The notes: generated from the sequence alone by a model not told the origin. Counted from the stretch's first letter, positions 46,227 through 56,639 are shown. The stretch is 64,000 bases of DNA from Dokdonella_A sp963758365 (GCA_963758365.1 CAVWVB010000001.1:1612001-1676000); one strand, 5' to 3'. Made by a program: numbers and translations.

Positions 46227-47216
46227 GTGAACCTGCGTTCGCGTCCGCGACCCCTCTTGCAGCGCGATCACCGTGTCGCCGCCCGCGCGCTGCTCGCGGC
46301 CGCAGTCGCGCTCGGCGCGATCGTTCAGCCCGCAACTGCGGCCGATCCAGCGGCAACCGCGCGCACGATGGGCGACGTGCTGGCCGCGTCACGGCCCGCA
46401 GACTGGCGCCCGCTCGATCCGGCCGACACGTTGTACCTCGATCTCGCGAGCGGGCGCGTGGTGATCGAACTGGCACCCGCGTTCGCCCCGCTGCATGTGG
46501 CCAACATCAAGTTGCTCGTACACGCGCATTACTTCGACGATCTCGCGATCTTGCGCGTGCAGGACAACTTCGTGACCCAATGGGGCGATCCCGACGCGGA
46601 GGAAGCCCGCAAGGCGCGCCCGCTCGGCAACGCGAAGCGAACGCTCGCACCCGAATTCGAACGCGCGATAACGGGCGATCTGCCATTCACCGCGCTGCCG
46701 GACGGCGATGTCTATGCGCCTGCGGTCGGCTTCTCGAACGGCTTGCCGGTCGCGCGCGACCCGAAATCCGGCAAGACCTGGCTCGCACACTGCTACGGAA
46801 TGGTCGGTGCCGGCCGCGGCAACGAGGTCGAATCCGGCAATGGCGCCGAACTCTACGTGGTGATCGGCCATGCGCCGCGCCAGCTCGACCGCAATATCGC
46901 GCTGGTCGGCCGCGTGGTGCGGGGCATGGAGCTGCTTGCCGCACTCCCGCGCGGCAGCGGCGCGCTCGGCTTCTACGAGAAGTCCGCGCAACGGGTGCCG
47001 ATCAAGTCGGTGCGTCTCGCGAGCGGACTGCCGGCATCCGAGCGCACGCCGCTGGAAATCCTGCGCACCGACACGCCGACGTTCGCAGCTCTCGTCGAAT
47101 CGCGCCGTAACCGCCGCGACGCCTGGTACAAGGTGGCAGCCGGCAGGATCGACCTGTGCAACGTGCCGATTCCGGTCCGTACCACGACGGCCGCGAAATC
47201 CGCGCAGTCGCCATAG
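46227..47216 (+). CDS. Exported cyclophilin-type peptidyl-prolyl isomerase
   Basis: 329 aa from GTG 46227, preceded by AAGGA at 7 bases; an upstream ATG frame lacks a site. A signal peptide ends near VQPATAADPA. The cyclophilin fold begins at LYLDLASGRVVIELAPAFAPLHVANIKLLV and continues with FDDLAILRVQDNFVTQWGDP and GMVGAGRGNEVESGNGAELYVVIG. It is longer than PpiA (190 aa) because of an insert and a C-terminal extension. Likely periplasmic; it is not part of an operon with the convergent metallopeptidase. Confidence 0.87.
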   Translation: MNLRSRPRPLLQRDHRVAARALLAAAVALGAIVQPATAADPAATARTMGDVLAASRPADWRPLDPADTLYLDLASGRVVIELAPAFAPLHVANIKLLVHAHYFDDLAILRVQDNFVTQWGDPDAEEARKARPLGNAKRTLAPEFERAITGDLPFTALPDGDVYAPAVGFSNGLPVARDPKSGKTWLAHCYGMVGAGRGNEVESGNGAELYVVIGHAPRQLDRNIALVGRVVRGMELLAALPRGSGALGFYEKSAQRVPIKSVRLASGLPASERTPLEILRTDTPTFAALVESRRNRRDAWYKVAAGRIDLCNVPIPVRTTTAAKSAQSP

Positions 47217-47270
47217 CCGCAAGCCAAGTCGGCCGCCCGGGCGCGACGCTTGCCGCGAACACCGCGATGA

Positions 47271-48149
47271 TCAGAGTTGCGCTGCGTTGAACGTGTCGCA
47301 GCTCTTGAGGTCACCGGACGCAAAACCGGACTTGAACCAGCGCACGCGCTCGGCCGAGGTGCCGTGGGTGAATGAATCGGGGACCACATATCCGCGCGAC
47401 TGCTTCTGCAACGCGTCATCGCCGATCCGGTTCGCGGCATTCAATGCGGCCTCGATGTCACCCGACTCCAGCCAGTCGAGCTGGCGCTGCGCGTGATTGG
47501 CCCAGATCCCCGCGAAGCAATCGGCCTGCAGCTCCTGGCGCACCGAAAGCCCGTTCGCGCCCTGCATCGGCGTGCCGCTGCGCGCGGCGCGTTCGACCTG
47601 CTCCATCAGCCCGAGCACGTTCTGCACATGGTGTCCGACTTCGTGCGCGATCACGTAGGCACGCGCGAAGTCGCCCTGCGCATGAAACCGTCGCTGCATC
47701 TCGTCGAAAAAATCGAGATCGAGATAGACCTGCCGGTCGCCGGGGCAATAGAAAGGTCCCATCGCCGCCGACGCGGTGCCACAGGCAGAACGCACGCCGC
47801 CGTTGAACAGCACGAGGCGTGGTGGCGGATAGTGCTGGCCGCCCGCACTGAAAATTTCGCCCCAGACATCCTCGGTGCTGCCGAGCACGGCCCTCACGAA
47901 GTCGGTCTGCGCATCGTTGCCGGCCGGCGCGGTCTGCTGCGGCGCCGACGTGTCCGCAGTGTCGCCGACCATGCCACCGAGCAATTGCAGGATTTCTCCG
48001 GGATTCTTGCCGAACAGCAGGCCGACGATGACCACGATCACGATTCCGCCGAGTCCGAGGCCGCGGCCCCCGCCGAAGCGCAGGCCGCCGCCGCCACCTC
48101 CGCTGTCCTCGACGACGTTGTCGCTGCGCCGCGATTTCCTCCAGAGCAT
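47271..48149 (-). CDS. ypfJ: YpfJ-type neutral zinc metallopeptidase
   Basis: 292 aa. A Gly-rich cytoplasmic N-terminus (MLWRKSRRSDN) is followed by one membrane segment (about residues 33-47). The peptidase domain has HExxH at 169-173 (AHEVGHH), and the third ligand is probably the Glu in RQELQADCFAG. The region FNGGVRSACGTASAAMGPFYCP is typical of this family. Substrate unknown. Divergent from the sulfotransferase array by 198 bases. Confidence 0.9.
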   Translation of the reverse strand: MLWRKSRRSDNVVEDSGGGGGGLRFGGGRGLGLGGIVIVVIVGLLFGKNPGEILQLLGGMVGDTADTSAPQQTAPAGNDAQTDFVRAVLGSTEDVWGEIFSAGGQHYPPPRLVLFNGGVRSACGTASAAMGPFYCPGDRQVYLDLDFFDEMQRRFHAQGDFARAYVIAHEVGHHVQNVLGLMEQVERAARSGTPMQGANGLSVRQELQADCFAGIWANHAQRQLDWLESGDIEAALNAANRIGDDALQKQSRGYVVPDSFTHGTSAERVRWFKSGFASGDLKSCDTFNAAQL

Positions 48150-48347
48150 GCCTTCTCTCCCGACCCCGTGAGGGATTATTCCGGCGCGACACTACCTTGC
48201 CGGACACTCGCGTCGCAAGCGCAACGCGATCGCGCCTCCGCACCGGGCAAGCGGCAGCGCGGCCATCCCGCGCCGAGGTGTCCACGCACGACCGAACGAC
48301 GCTTGGATTACGATAACCAACCGGCCGACATCACCGACGAGGCAGAT

Positions 48348-51300
48348 TTGAACGCAAACGGCACCGAGGCGACGGCCGGTCGCACAGCGGCAATGGCGAA
48401 ACAGCGCACGACCGCTGCGCAGCGCATGGAGGGCCTCTCCAGCACCGCGATCCGCTACCTCCAGGAAGCCGCGCGCCAGCTCGACGCCGGCGCAATCGAT
48501 CAGGCCGCACGCGCGCTGCAGGCCGCGCTCGCGCTTGCGCCGAATCATCCGGAAGTGCTGCGTCTGCAGGGCGTGGCGACGCTGCGCGCGGGGACGCCAC
48601 ATCTTGCGCTTGCGCCGCTGCAACGCGCGAACTCGCTGTGGCCCGATGACGCGCTGATCCTCGGCAGCCTCGGCAGTGCGCTGGCCCTGCTCGGCGACCA
48701 TGCGAACGCGACGACGACCTTCCGCCGCGTGTGCGCACTGGTGCCGAACCATGCAGCCGGCTGGTTCAATCTCGGCATCGCGCTCGAATCGCAGGCTCAC
48801 CACGACGAGGCGGGTATCGCGCTGCGCCGTGCGATCGAGTTCGCGCCGCGTCATGTTCCCGCGCACCTGGCCCTCGCCGGCAACCTCGCCGCGGTCGGGC
48901 GCATCGAAGTCGCGGCCGCGCAATACCGGTACGTGATCTCGCTCGACCCGAACGCTGCAGGTGCGTGGCTTGGCCTCGCCAATCTGAAGACCGCGCAGCT
49001 CAGCGAGGCCGAGGTCGCAGCGCTCGAGCGCGTGTACACGTCGCCCGCGATCGCAGCCGCGGAACGCATCCTCGCGGGTTTCGCGCTCGGCAAGGCGCTC
49101 GAGGACCACGCGCGGTACGACGAGGCGTTTGCGGTGTTCGCTGCCGCAAATGCGGCGCAATGCGAGCGGTCGCCCTGGGATGCGCGCGGATTCTCGCGTG
49201 GCGTCGATGCGATCGCGGCGGCCTTCGCGGCCATGCCCGCCCCGGCGCGCGAGGACCCGCGCGGTCGCGAGGTGATCTTCGTGGTCGGGCTGCCACGCTC
49301 GGGTTCGACCCTGATCGAACAGATCATCGCCGCGCATCCGGACGTCGAGGGTGCGAGCGAGTTGCCCGACCTCGACCTCGTGCTCCGTGAGGAGTCGGCG
49401 CGACGCAACGCGCCCTTGAGCGCATGGGCCGGCAGCGCGACGGCCCAGGACTGGCAACGTCTCGGCGAACGCTATCTGCAGCGCACTGCGCGCTGGCGCA
49501 ACGAGCGGCCCCGGCACACCGACAAGATGCCGGACAACTGGCTGCTCGCGGGCGCCGCGGCAGCCATGCTGCCCGCAGCGCGCATCATCGATTGCCGGCG
49601 CGACCCGGTCGAGACCGCCTGGTCCTGCTACAAGCAGTGGTTCGGTGCCGGCCGTCATCTGTATTCCTATGACCTCGCCGACATCGCAGCACAGTGGCGC
49701 GATCACGAGCGCCTGATGCGAGCCTGGCAGGAGCGTCTGCCGCAACAGGTGCGCAGCCAGTCCTACGAAGCGCTGCTCGCCGATCCGGAGCGCGAAGTGC
49801 GCGCCCTGCTCGACTTCTGCGGACTCGCGTTCGACGCGCGCTGCCTGCGATTTTACGAATCGCAGCGCCACGTGCGCAGCGCGAGTGCCGCGCAGGTGCG
49901 CCAGCCATTGCGCGCCGATACCGCACGCGCCGATCGCTACGGCGCATTGCTGGCCCCGCTGCGGCGTCTGCTCGAGGACGACGACAGTCCGGCACACGCG
50001 GATTCGGTCGCCCCCGTCGATGCCCCGCAAGCAGCAAACGTCCAGGATCGGAACGCTCCCGCAGCGCACGATCGTCTGCACGATCTCGGTCAGCCGCACC
50101 GGCGCGGACTCGCGCGCGCCCTTGCGGCGCTGGGCTCGGGCCACATCGAATCGGAGCAGGCCGCGATCGAAGCCGCGTTCGCCGAACATCCGGACCATCC
50201 TGAAGTACAGCGCCTGTTCGCCGCGCTGCATGCCGCGCGCGGCCGCCATGATGCCGCACTCGAACTGCTGCGACGCGCGCTCGCGGACAGACCGCGCGAC
50301 GTACTGCTGCTGACCACGCTGGGCAACGTGCAGGCCGAAACTGGCGACGCGGACGCGGCGCGGCAAACCTATCTGCGCGTACTCGAAATCGATGGGCACG
50401 CCGTTGGCGCCTGCTGCAACCTGGCCGGACTCTGTGCCGGCGCGGGCGATACCGCGCAGGCCCTTCCGTTGTACGCGCGGGCGCTCGCGGCGGTGCCGGA
50501 TTTCATCCCGGCCCGGCTCGCGCTCGCCGACCTGCTGCGCAGCGAAGGCGATCCGCGCGCCGCGGCGCGCGAATACCGCGCGGCATTGCGCGTCGATCCG
50601 GGCTCGGCCGATGCCTGGAGCGGGCTCGTCGATAGCGTCGATGGTGCGCTCGATGCGGCCGAACATGCGGCGCTCGCACGCGCGAGCCGCGCTGCCGCCC
50701 ACGGCGACGTCGAACGCGCGCGACTGGGCATCGCGCTGGGCCGCGTATTGCAGAGCCGCGGCGCCTGCCGCGAGGCGTTCGGCGCCCTGGTTGCCGCGAA
50801 AGTGCTCAAGCGGCGCGGGATGGAATGGGACAGCGCAGGCTTCTCGGCGCACTGCGCGCGCATCGCGAGTGCATTCGCGGCAAGCCCGCCGGAACCGCTC
50901 GACCCCGCGCTCGGCGGCGGCATCGTATTGCTGGTCGGCGCGCCGGAAGCCGGCAGTGAACGCGCCGAGCGGCTGCTCGCCGCCCATCCCGACGTGGCGG
51001 CTGCTGGCGAAGCCCCGCATCTCGCCGCGGTGATCGGTGCCGAGTCGCAGCGCCGCGGCCGCGCGTTCCCGGAATGGGTCGGTGAAGCCGGCAGCGCGGA
51101 CTGGCAGCGTCTGGGGCTCGAGTACCTCGAACGAACCCGCCTCCTGCGTGGCGAGCGCACGTACCTGACCGATCGCTCGCCGGCGCTGTCCACCCTGCTT
51201 GGCGCCGCGGCCGCGATGCTGCCAGCCGCGCGCGTGATCGAGTGCCGGCGCGATCCACTCGAATCCTGTTGGGCGGTGTTCACGCGCGACCGCGATCAGC

Positions 51301-51632
51301 GCCACTACGGCAACGACCTGATCGAACTCGCCGCGTACTGGCGCGACTGCGCGCGACTGCTTGCGGCCTGGCGCGATCGCCTCGGTCCGCGCCTGCGCGT
51401 CTACGACGACGAGCACCTCGATCGCAATGCACAGGCGGCGATCCGGCAACTGCTCGCCGACGCGGGACCCTGGTTCGACGCGGCCGTCATCGAGGCGCAC
51501 GAGCGAATGTGCGCTGTCGACGCCGAACTCGACAATCGCGAACACGGCCTGCGCCACCGCATCGTTGCGCGCGACTTCGGCGACCTGATGAAACCGCTGC
51601 AACGCGCACTCGCCGCCGCGGACGGCACTTGA
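48348..51632 (+). CDS. Fused double TPR-sulfotransferase (module 1 intact, module 2 degenerate)
   Basis: 1094 aa from TTG 48348, which has GAGG 6 bases upstream; ATG 48393 is the alternative (1079 aa). Module 1 has TPRs at residues 20-230, then a Sulfotransfer_3 domain with PAPS-binding PRSGSTLIEQI at 316, the AHPDVEGASELPDL glutamate, and CRRDPVETAWS. A Pro/Ala/Asp linker at about 540-565 joins module 2, which has TPRs and a second domain whose P-loop reads PEAGSERAERL (866). Its 3'-phosphate site has Ala instead of Ser (CRRDPLESCWA). It also lacks the C-terminal AQVREPLRxDTARA signature, so it is probably inactive. No signal peptide. Confidence 0.88.
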   Translation: MNANGTEATAGRTAAMAKQRTTAAQRMEGLSSTAIRYLQEAARQLDAGAIDQAARALQAALALAPNHPEVLRLQGVATLRAGTPHLALAPLQRANSLWPDDALILGSLGSALALLGDHANATTTFRRVCALVPNHAAGWFNLGIALESQAHHDEAGIALRRAIEFAPRHVPAHLALAGNLAAVGRIEVAAAQYRYVISLDPNAAGAWLGLANLKTAQLSEAEVAALERVYTSPAIAAAERILAGFALGKALEDHARYDEAFAVFAAANAAQCERSPWDARGFSRGVDAIAAAFAAMPAPAREDPRGREVIFVVGLPRSGSTLIEQIIAAHPDVEGASELPDLDLVLREESARRNAPLSAWAGSATAQDWQRLGERYLQRTARWRNERPRHTDKMPDNWLLAGAAAAMLPAARIIDCRRDPVETAWSCYKQWFGAGRHLYSYDLADIAAQWRDHERLMRAWQERLPQQVRSQSYEALLADPEREVRALLDFCGLAFDARCLRFYESQRHVRSASAAQVRQPLRADTARADRYGALLAPLRRLLEDDDSPAHADSVAPVDAPQAANVQDRNAPAAHDRLHDLGQPHRRGLARALAALGSGHIESEQAAIEAAFAEHPDHPEVQRLFAALHAARGRHDAALELLRRALADRPRDVLLLTTLGNVQAETGDADAARQTYLRVLEIDGHAVGACCNLAGLCAGAGDTAQALPLYARALAAVPDFIPARLALADLLRSEGDPRAAAREYRAALRVDPGSADAWSGLVDSVDGALDAAEHAALARASRAAAHGDVERARLGIALGRVLQSRGACREAFGALVAAKVLKRRGMEWDSAGFSAHCARIASAFAASPPEPLDPALGGGIVLLVGAPEAGSERAERLLAAHPDVAAAGEAPHLAAVIGAESQRRGRAFPEWVGEAGSADWQRLGLEYLERTRLLRGERTYLTDRSPALSTLLGAAAAMLPAARVIECRRDPLESCWAVFTRDRDQRHYGNDLIELAAYWRDCARLLAAWRDRLGPRLRVYDDEHLDRNAQAAIRQLLADAGPWFDAAVIEAHERMCAVDAELDNREHGLRHRIVARDFGDLMKPLQRALAAADGT

Positions 51633-53218
51633 ACGTGCCGCCCGCAGCAGCAGGCGGCCTTTCCGCCGCTGCCGCGGCGAAACTCGCCGCGGCGGCGCAG
51701 CACATGGCACGCGGCGAAGCCGAACCGGCGCACGACGCGCTGCGCGACGTGCTCGCGGAGGCGCCGAACCATGTCGAGGCACTGCGCCTGCTGGCAGTCG
51801 CGCAACAGCTGCTCGGGCGCCGCGCCGAAGCGCTGTCGGTCGCGCGGCGTGCGCTCGCGCTCGCTCCCGACAACCCGCTGGTGCTCAACACGCTGGGCGC
51901 GTTGCTCAGCGAGAGTGGCGACGGCAACACCGCGCTGCGCCTGTTCCGCAGGGTCTGCGAGCTGCAGCCCGAGCTCGCCTCCGCCTGGTTCAACCTGGGC
52001 ATGAACCTGCAGGCGCGAGGCGAGATTCGCGAGGCCGAGTCCGTGTTCGCGCGGTCTCTTGCCTGCGACCCGGCCTACGTGATGGCCTACGTGGGTCACG
52101 CAGGCACGCTCGGCATGCTCGGCCGCAGCGACGAGGCCGCCGCGACCTATCGCGCCGCTTTGCGCATCGATCCCTCGAACGTGCTGGCCTGGGCCGGACT
52201 CGCCGATCTGAAGACGATCACGCTCGACGCGCGCGAAAGCGCGCTGCTTGCCGAGGTGTACGCGCGTCCCGATCTTGCCGACGAGCAACGCGCGATCGCG
52301 GGTTTCGCGCTTGCACGTGTGCTGGAACAGCAGCAGCACTACGCGGATGCGTTCGCGATCCTGCAGCGCGCAAACCTCACCATGCATCGGCAGACGCCCT
52401 GGGACAGCGCGGCCCACTCGCGAACCATCGACGCGATCGCCGATGCGTTCGCGACGCCGCCGCGCGGCAATCCGGATCGAAGTTGCGGCCGCGAAGTGAT
52501 CTTCGTGACCAGTCTGCCGCGCTCCGGCTCGACCCTGGTCGAACAGATCCTCGGCGCACACCCGGGTGTCGAAGCCGCCGGCGAACTGGCGGATCTGGCC
52601 CGCATCGTCCAGGCCGAATCCGTGCGCCGCAGCAAACCGTTTCCGTCCTGGGTCGGCGACGCACGCGAAAACGACTGGGCCCGGCTCGGCCGCGAATACC
52701 TCGAGCGCACCGCACACTGGCGCGGCACGAAAGCGGTGCATGTCGACAAGGCGCTGTTCAACTGGCCGCTGATCGGCGCGATCTGCGCGATGCTTCCGGG
52801 CGCGGCCATCGTGGATTGCCAACGTGACCCGCTGGAAACCGGCTGGTCGATCTACAAGCAGCGCTTCGCCCGCGGCCAGCAGGCCTTCGCCTACGACTTC
52901 GACGACATCGGCCGCTACTGGATCGACCACGACCGCCTCCTGCACTACTGGCACGCGCGCTGGCCCGGTCGCATCTACGAACTGTCCTACGAGCGCCTCG
53001 TCGCCGAACCGGATACCCGGATCCGTTCCCTGCTCGCGTTCTGCGGCCTGCCGTTCAGCGCCGCATGCCTGCGCTTCGACCGCTCCGAACGGGTCGTGCG
53101 CAGCGCGAGCGCGGCCCAGGTGCGCGAGCCGCTGCGCCGCGATACCGCGCGCGCGCGCCATTACGGCACGCTGCTCGACCCGTTGCGCGAGGCGCTCGCG
53201 ATCGGGGACCACGGATGA
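51629..53218 (+). CDS. TPR-containing sulfotransferase 2
   Basis: 529 aa from TTG 51629 (stop/start overlap TTGA with the preceding gene; GTG 51635 is possible). TPR units cover residues about 15-225 and Sulfotransfer_3 covers 275-529. The PAPS 5'-phosphosulfate loop is LPRSGSTLVEQILGAHP at 296. The probable catalytic Glu is in EAAGELADL. The 3'-phosphate motif is CQRDPLETGWS, and the end carries SAAQVREPLRRDTARA. It transfers sulfate from PAPS to an unknown acceptor; TPR fusions are often compared with tyrosylprotein sulfotransferase. Overlap suggests coupling to the fused gene. Confidence 0.9.
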   Translation: MNVPPAAAGGLSAAAAAKLAAAAQHMARGEAEPAHDALRDVLAEAPNHVEALRLLAVAQQLLGRRAEALSVARRALALAPDNPLVLNTLGALLSESGDGNTALRLFRRVCELQPELASAWFNLGMNLQARGEIREAESVFARSLACDPAYVMAYVGHAGTLGMLGRSDEAAATYRAALRIDPSNVLAWAGLADLKTITLDARESALLAEVYARPDLADEQRAIAGFALARVLEQQQHYADAFAILQRANLTMHRQTPWDSAAHSRTIDAIADAFATPPRGNPDRSCGREVIFVTSLPRSGSTLVEQILGAHPGVEAAGELADLARIVQAESVRRSKPFPSWVGDARENDWARLGREYLERTAHWRGTKAVHVDKALFNWPLIGAICAMLPGAAIVDCQRDPLETGWSIYKQRFARGQQAFAYDFDDIGRYWIDHDRLLHYWHARWPGRIYELSYERLVAEPDTRIRSLLAFCGLPFSAACLRFDRSERVVRSASAAQVREPLRRDTARARHYGTLLDPLREALAIGDHG

Positions 53219-53320
53219 GCGCGCGTGCCGGCAGCGTGCTTCGCGGCTCGGCGATGCGTGGACGCCGGCCCAAGCCCCGCCCTATGCTGCACGATCTCCC
53301 GTCGTCGACGATCGCCATAC

Positions 53321-54952
53321 ATGAGTCCATCCGCTCCGGGCCAAGCCACCGATCCCGTGGCCGGTTCGACCGCCGCGGCCGCGGTTTCCCTCGACATCCG
53401 CCTGTCCGGAGTGCCCGACGGCGCCGCACAAAAACTGCGCGATGCGCGTGCGGCAATCGATGCGCGTGACGTCGCGGGTGCGCAGCGCTCGTTGCAGGAA
53501 GCGCAATCCGGCGCGGACGGTCATCCCGAGTACCTGCGCCTGCTTGGCATCCTGCGGCAGATGCAGGAGCGCCCGCGGGAGGCGGTCGACGCATTGCGCA
53601 GCGCGCTCGAAAAGGTGCCCGGCGACGCACTGATTTTGACCAACCTCGGTACCGCGCTGCGCGATGCGGGCGAGATCGATGCCGCAATCGCAAGCCTGCG
53701 TCGCGCATGCGAACTCGCGCCCGGGCTTGCGGCCGGCTGGTACAACCTCGGCCGCACGTTGGCCGACGTGCGCCGCAACGACGAGGCACACGAAGCGTTC
53801 GAGCGCGCGGTGCATTGCGATCCGACGCACACGCGGGCACGCATCCAGCTCGGCAGCATGCTGCGCTCGTTCGGCCGCATCGACGAAGCAGCCGCCGCGT
53901 ATCGGCAAGCGCTCTCGCAAGGCGCGATCGAGGCGTGGGCGCCGCTGGGGCACCTCAAGACGATGCGCCTGAGCGCTGCGGATACGCGCGAGCTGCAGGA
54001 CCTGTTCGCGCAACCGGGGCTGGAACCTGCGCGTCGTTCGAGTATCGGCTTCACCCTGGTCAAGGCACTCGAGGACCAAGGCCACTACGCCGAGGCGTTC
54101 GCGGTACTGTGCATGACCAACGCGCTCAAGCGGCGTCTCGTGGAATGGGACGCGAGTGCGGCCAGCCACCAGGTCGAGCGCATCCTCGAGGCATTCGAGA
54201 AGCCCGCTGCGACCGCGGCGGCGTCCACGAGCGGCAACGAGGTCATCTTCATCGTCAGCATGCCGCGCGCAGGCTCGACGCTGACCGAACAGATTCTCGC
54301 CTCGCACCCCGACGTCGAGGGGGCCGGCGAACTGCCCGACCTCGGCGACGTGCTCGGCGATGAGTCGAAACGCCGCGGGCAGCCATTCCCGGAATGGACC
54401 GTGGATGCGAAGCCCGGGGACTGGCGACGCCTCGGCGAGGAATACCTGGAACGCAGCGCACGCTGGCGCCGCACGCGACCGCGTTTCACCGACAAGGCCC
54501 TCAGCAACTGGCAACTCGTCGGTGCGGCGATGGCGATGCTGCCGGGTGCGCGTTTCGTCGACTGCCGGCGCGATCCGGTCGAAACCTGCCTGTCGTGCTA
54601 CCGGCAACTGTTCGGCAAGGGTCAGGCGTTCACGTATGACTTGGGTGAACTCGCGAGCTTCTGGCGCGACTACGAGCGGGCGATGCGATTCTGGTCGACG
54701 CGCTATCCCGCCGCTCTGAGGACCCAGCACCACGAGCGCCTCGTCGCCTATCCTGAAGCCGAGATTCGCGCCCTGCTCGCGTTCTGTGCATTGCCCTTCG
54801 ATGCCGCGTGCCTGCGCCACTACGATACGCCGCGTCATGTGCGCACCCTGAGCGCAGCGCAGGTCCGCGAGCCGTTGCGCCAGGACACCGCGAGGGCCTG
54901 GCGCTATGGTGACCTGCTGGCGCCGCTGCGCAGCGCGCTCGGCACACCGTGA
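53321..54952 (+). CDS. TPR-containing sulfotransferase 3
   Basis: 543 aa from ATG 53321 (MSPSAPGQATDP). TPRs run from about residue 45 to 260. The PAPS loop is MPRAGSTLTEQILASHP at 314, where Ala replaces the usual Ser in the third position. The motif EGAGELPDLGDVLGDESKRRG and the 3'-phosphate site CRRDPVETCLS follow. It ends with SAAQVREPLRQDTARAWRYG. The 102-base gap to sulfotransferase 2 is the largest inside the array and could contain a promoter. Confidence 0.9.
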   Translation: MSPSAPGQATDPVAGSTAAAAVSLDIRLSGVPDGAAQKLRDARAAIDARDVAGAQRSLQEAQSGADGHPEYLRLLGILRQMQERPREAVDALRSALEKVPGDALILTNLGTALRDAGEIDAAIASLRRACELAPGLAAGWYNLGRTLADVRRNDEAHEAFERAVHCDPTHTRARIQLGSMLRSFGRIDEAAAAYRQALSQGAIEAWAPLGHLKTMRLSAADTRELQDLFAQPGLEPARRSSIGFTLVKALEDQGHYAEAFAVLCMTNALKRRLVEWDASAASHQVERILEAFEKPAATAAASTSGNEVIFIVSMPRAGSTLTEQILASHPDVEGAGELPDLGDVLGDESKRRGQPFPEWTVDAKPGDWRRLGEEYLERSARWRRTRPRFTDKALSNWQLVGAAMAMLPGARFVDCRRDPVETCLSCYRQLFGKGQAFTYDLGELASFWRDYERAMRFWSTRYPAALRTQHHERLVAYPEAEIRALLAFCALPFDAACLRHYDTPRHVRTLSAAQVREPLRQDTARAWRYGDLLAPLRSALGTP

Positions 54953-54991
54953 CCCGATGATTGTCCCGTCCCCGATTGCCGCAGAAGCCGC

Positions 54992-56623
54992 ATGACCGAC
55001 CCCTTCGCCCCGCCGCGCGCTTCGTCGTGGTCCTCGCCGGCCACCGTCAAGCCGCAATCGCTTTCCGGCGTTCGTCCGCCGCGCGCGGCGCGCCTGCTGC
55101 AACGTGCCGAACGCTGGTTCGAACGCAACGATCCGCAAGCGGCCGAGCAGGCGCTGCGCGAGGCCATTGCAATCGTTCCGGACGATCCGGCGTTGCTGCG
55201 CCTGCTCGCGGTCGCGCTGCATCGCCAGGGGCGTCACGCCGAGGCGCTGCCGCTGCTGCAGCGCGCCCGCTCGCTGCGTCCCGACGATGCGACGATCGAG
55301 AACAATCTGGGTAGCGCGCTCGCCGAAAGCGGCGACATGCAGGGTGCGCTCGATGCGTTCCGGCATGCCTGCGAACTCGAGCCGTCGCTCGCGGTAGCCT
55401 GGTTCAATCTCGGCGCCGCGCACGACGCATTGCTGCAGACCGCGGCCGCTGAAGCCGCGTTTGCCGAGGCCCTGTCGCTCGATCCGCAGCATCAGCAGGC
55501 GCGCATCCAGCGCGCCTGCTGCCTGCGCACGCTGGGCCGTCTCGATGATGCGGCATCGGAATTCCGCGCGGTGCTCGACCGGCACCCCGATTCGGGGGAC
55601 GCCTGGGTCGGCCTGCTCGGCATGCAGTCGACGCCCGCGGACGCGAATGCACTAACCGCGCTCGAAGGCCTCTACCCGCGCGCGCGCCGCGGCGACCGCG
55701 AACGGATCCTGCTCGGATTCGCGTACGCGCTGGCGCTCGACGCGCACGCACGCCACGACGAAGCGTTTGCGGTCATCGCCGAGATCAATGCGGAACAGCG
55801 CGCACAGACACGCTGGGACGCGCAAGGATTCAGCCGCATCATGCGCAGCATCGCGCAGGCGTTCGATGGCGCCATCGCCGCTGCAGACGACCCGCGCCTC
55901 GGTCACGAAGTCATTTTCGTGGTCGGCATGCCGCGCTCGGGCTCGACTCTTGCCGAGCAGATTCTCGGCGCGCATCCGCAAGTGCACGGGGCGGGCGAGA
56001 TCGACGATCTGGCGGTGCTGTTCCGCGAGGAATCGAAACGTCGCGGCGTGGATTTTCCCGGCTGGGTCGGCACGGCCGCCGCCGACGACTGGACCCGCCT
56101 CGGCAACGCGTATCTCGAGCGCACCGCGCGCTGGCGCGAGCAGCGGCCGCGCATGACCGACAAGTCGCTGCACAACTGGCAACTGGTCGGCGCGATCCGC
56201 GCGATGCTGCCGGGAGCTCAGGTCGTCGACTGCAGGCGCGACCCGCTGGAAACGTGCTGGAGTGCGTTCAAGCATCCGTTCCGGCCAAAGCTGCCATACA
56301 CCTGCGACTTCGAGGAGCTCGCTGCGTACTGGCGCGACTACGACCGCCTGGTCAGGTTCTGGCATGCGCGTTATCCGGGATACGTCTGGACCCAGGACTA
56401 CGAGGCATTGCTTGCAGATCCCGAGCAACGCATCCGCGCGTTGCTCGATCGTTGCGGACTCGCGTTCGACCCGGCCTGCCTGCGCTTCCACGAAGCGCAG
56501 CGCGACGTGCGTACCTCGAGTTCGGCCCAGGTACGCAGGCCGCTTCGCAGCGACACCGCGCGCGCCGGTCTCTACGGTGCGCGACTCGATCCGCTGCGTC
56601 GCGCGCTCGGCGTCGCGTCCTGA
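54992..56623 (+). CDS. TPR-containing sulfotransferase 4
   Basis: 543 aa. A Ser/Pro-rich first 30 residues precede TPRs (about 35-265). The PAPS loop is MPRSGSTLAEQILGAHP at 313, and the likely catalytic Glu is in HGAGEIDDL. The 3'-phosphate motif is CRRDPLETCWS. It ends with SSAQVRRPLRSDTARAGLYG. It lies 39 bases after gene 3 and 16 before gene 5, so 3-5 look like one operon. It has a slightly divergent acceptor region (KHPFRPKLPYTCDF) relative to its siblings. Confidence 0.9.
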   Translation: MTDPFAPPRASSWSSPATVKPQSLSGVRPPRAARLLQRAERWFERNDPQAAEQALREAIAIVPDDPALLRLLAVALHRQGRHAEALPLLQRARSLRPDDATIENNLGSALAESGDMQGALDAFRHACELEPSLAVAWFNLGAAHDALLQTAAAEAAFAEALSLDPQHQQARIQRACCLRTLGRLDDAASEFRAVLDRHPDSGDAWVGLLGMQSTPADANALTALEGLYPRARRGDRERILLGFAYALALDAHARHDEAFAVIAEINAEQRAQTRWDAQGFSRIMRSIAQAFDGAIAAADDPRLGHEVIFVVGMPRSGSTLAEQILGAHPQVHGAGEIDDLAVLFREESKRRGVDFPGWVGTAAADDWTRLGNAYLERTARWREQRPRMTDKSLHNWQLVGAIRAMLPGAQVVDCRRDPLETCWSAFKHPFRPKLPYTCDFEELAAYWRDYDRLVRFWHARYPGYVWTQDYEALLADPEQRIRALLDRCGLAFDPACLRFHEAQRDVRTSSSAQVRRPLRSDTARAGLYGARLDPLRRALGVAS

Positions 56624-56639
56624 AGGGCGGTTGCCCACC

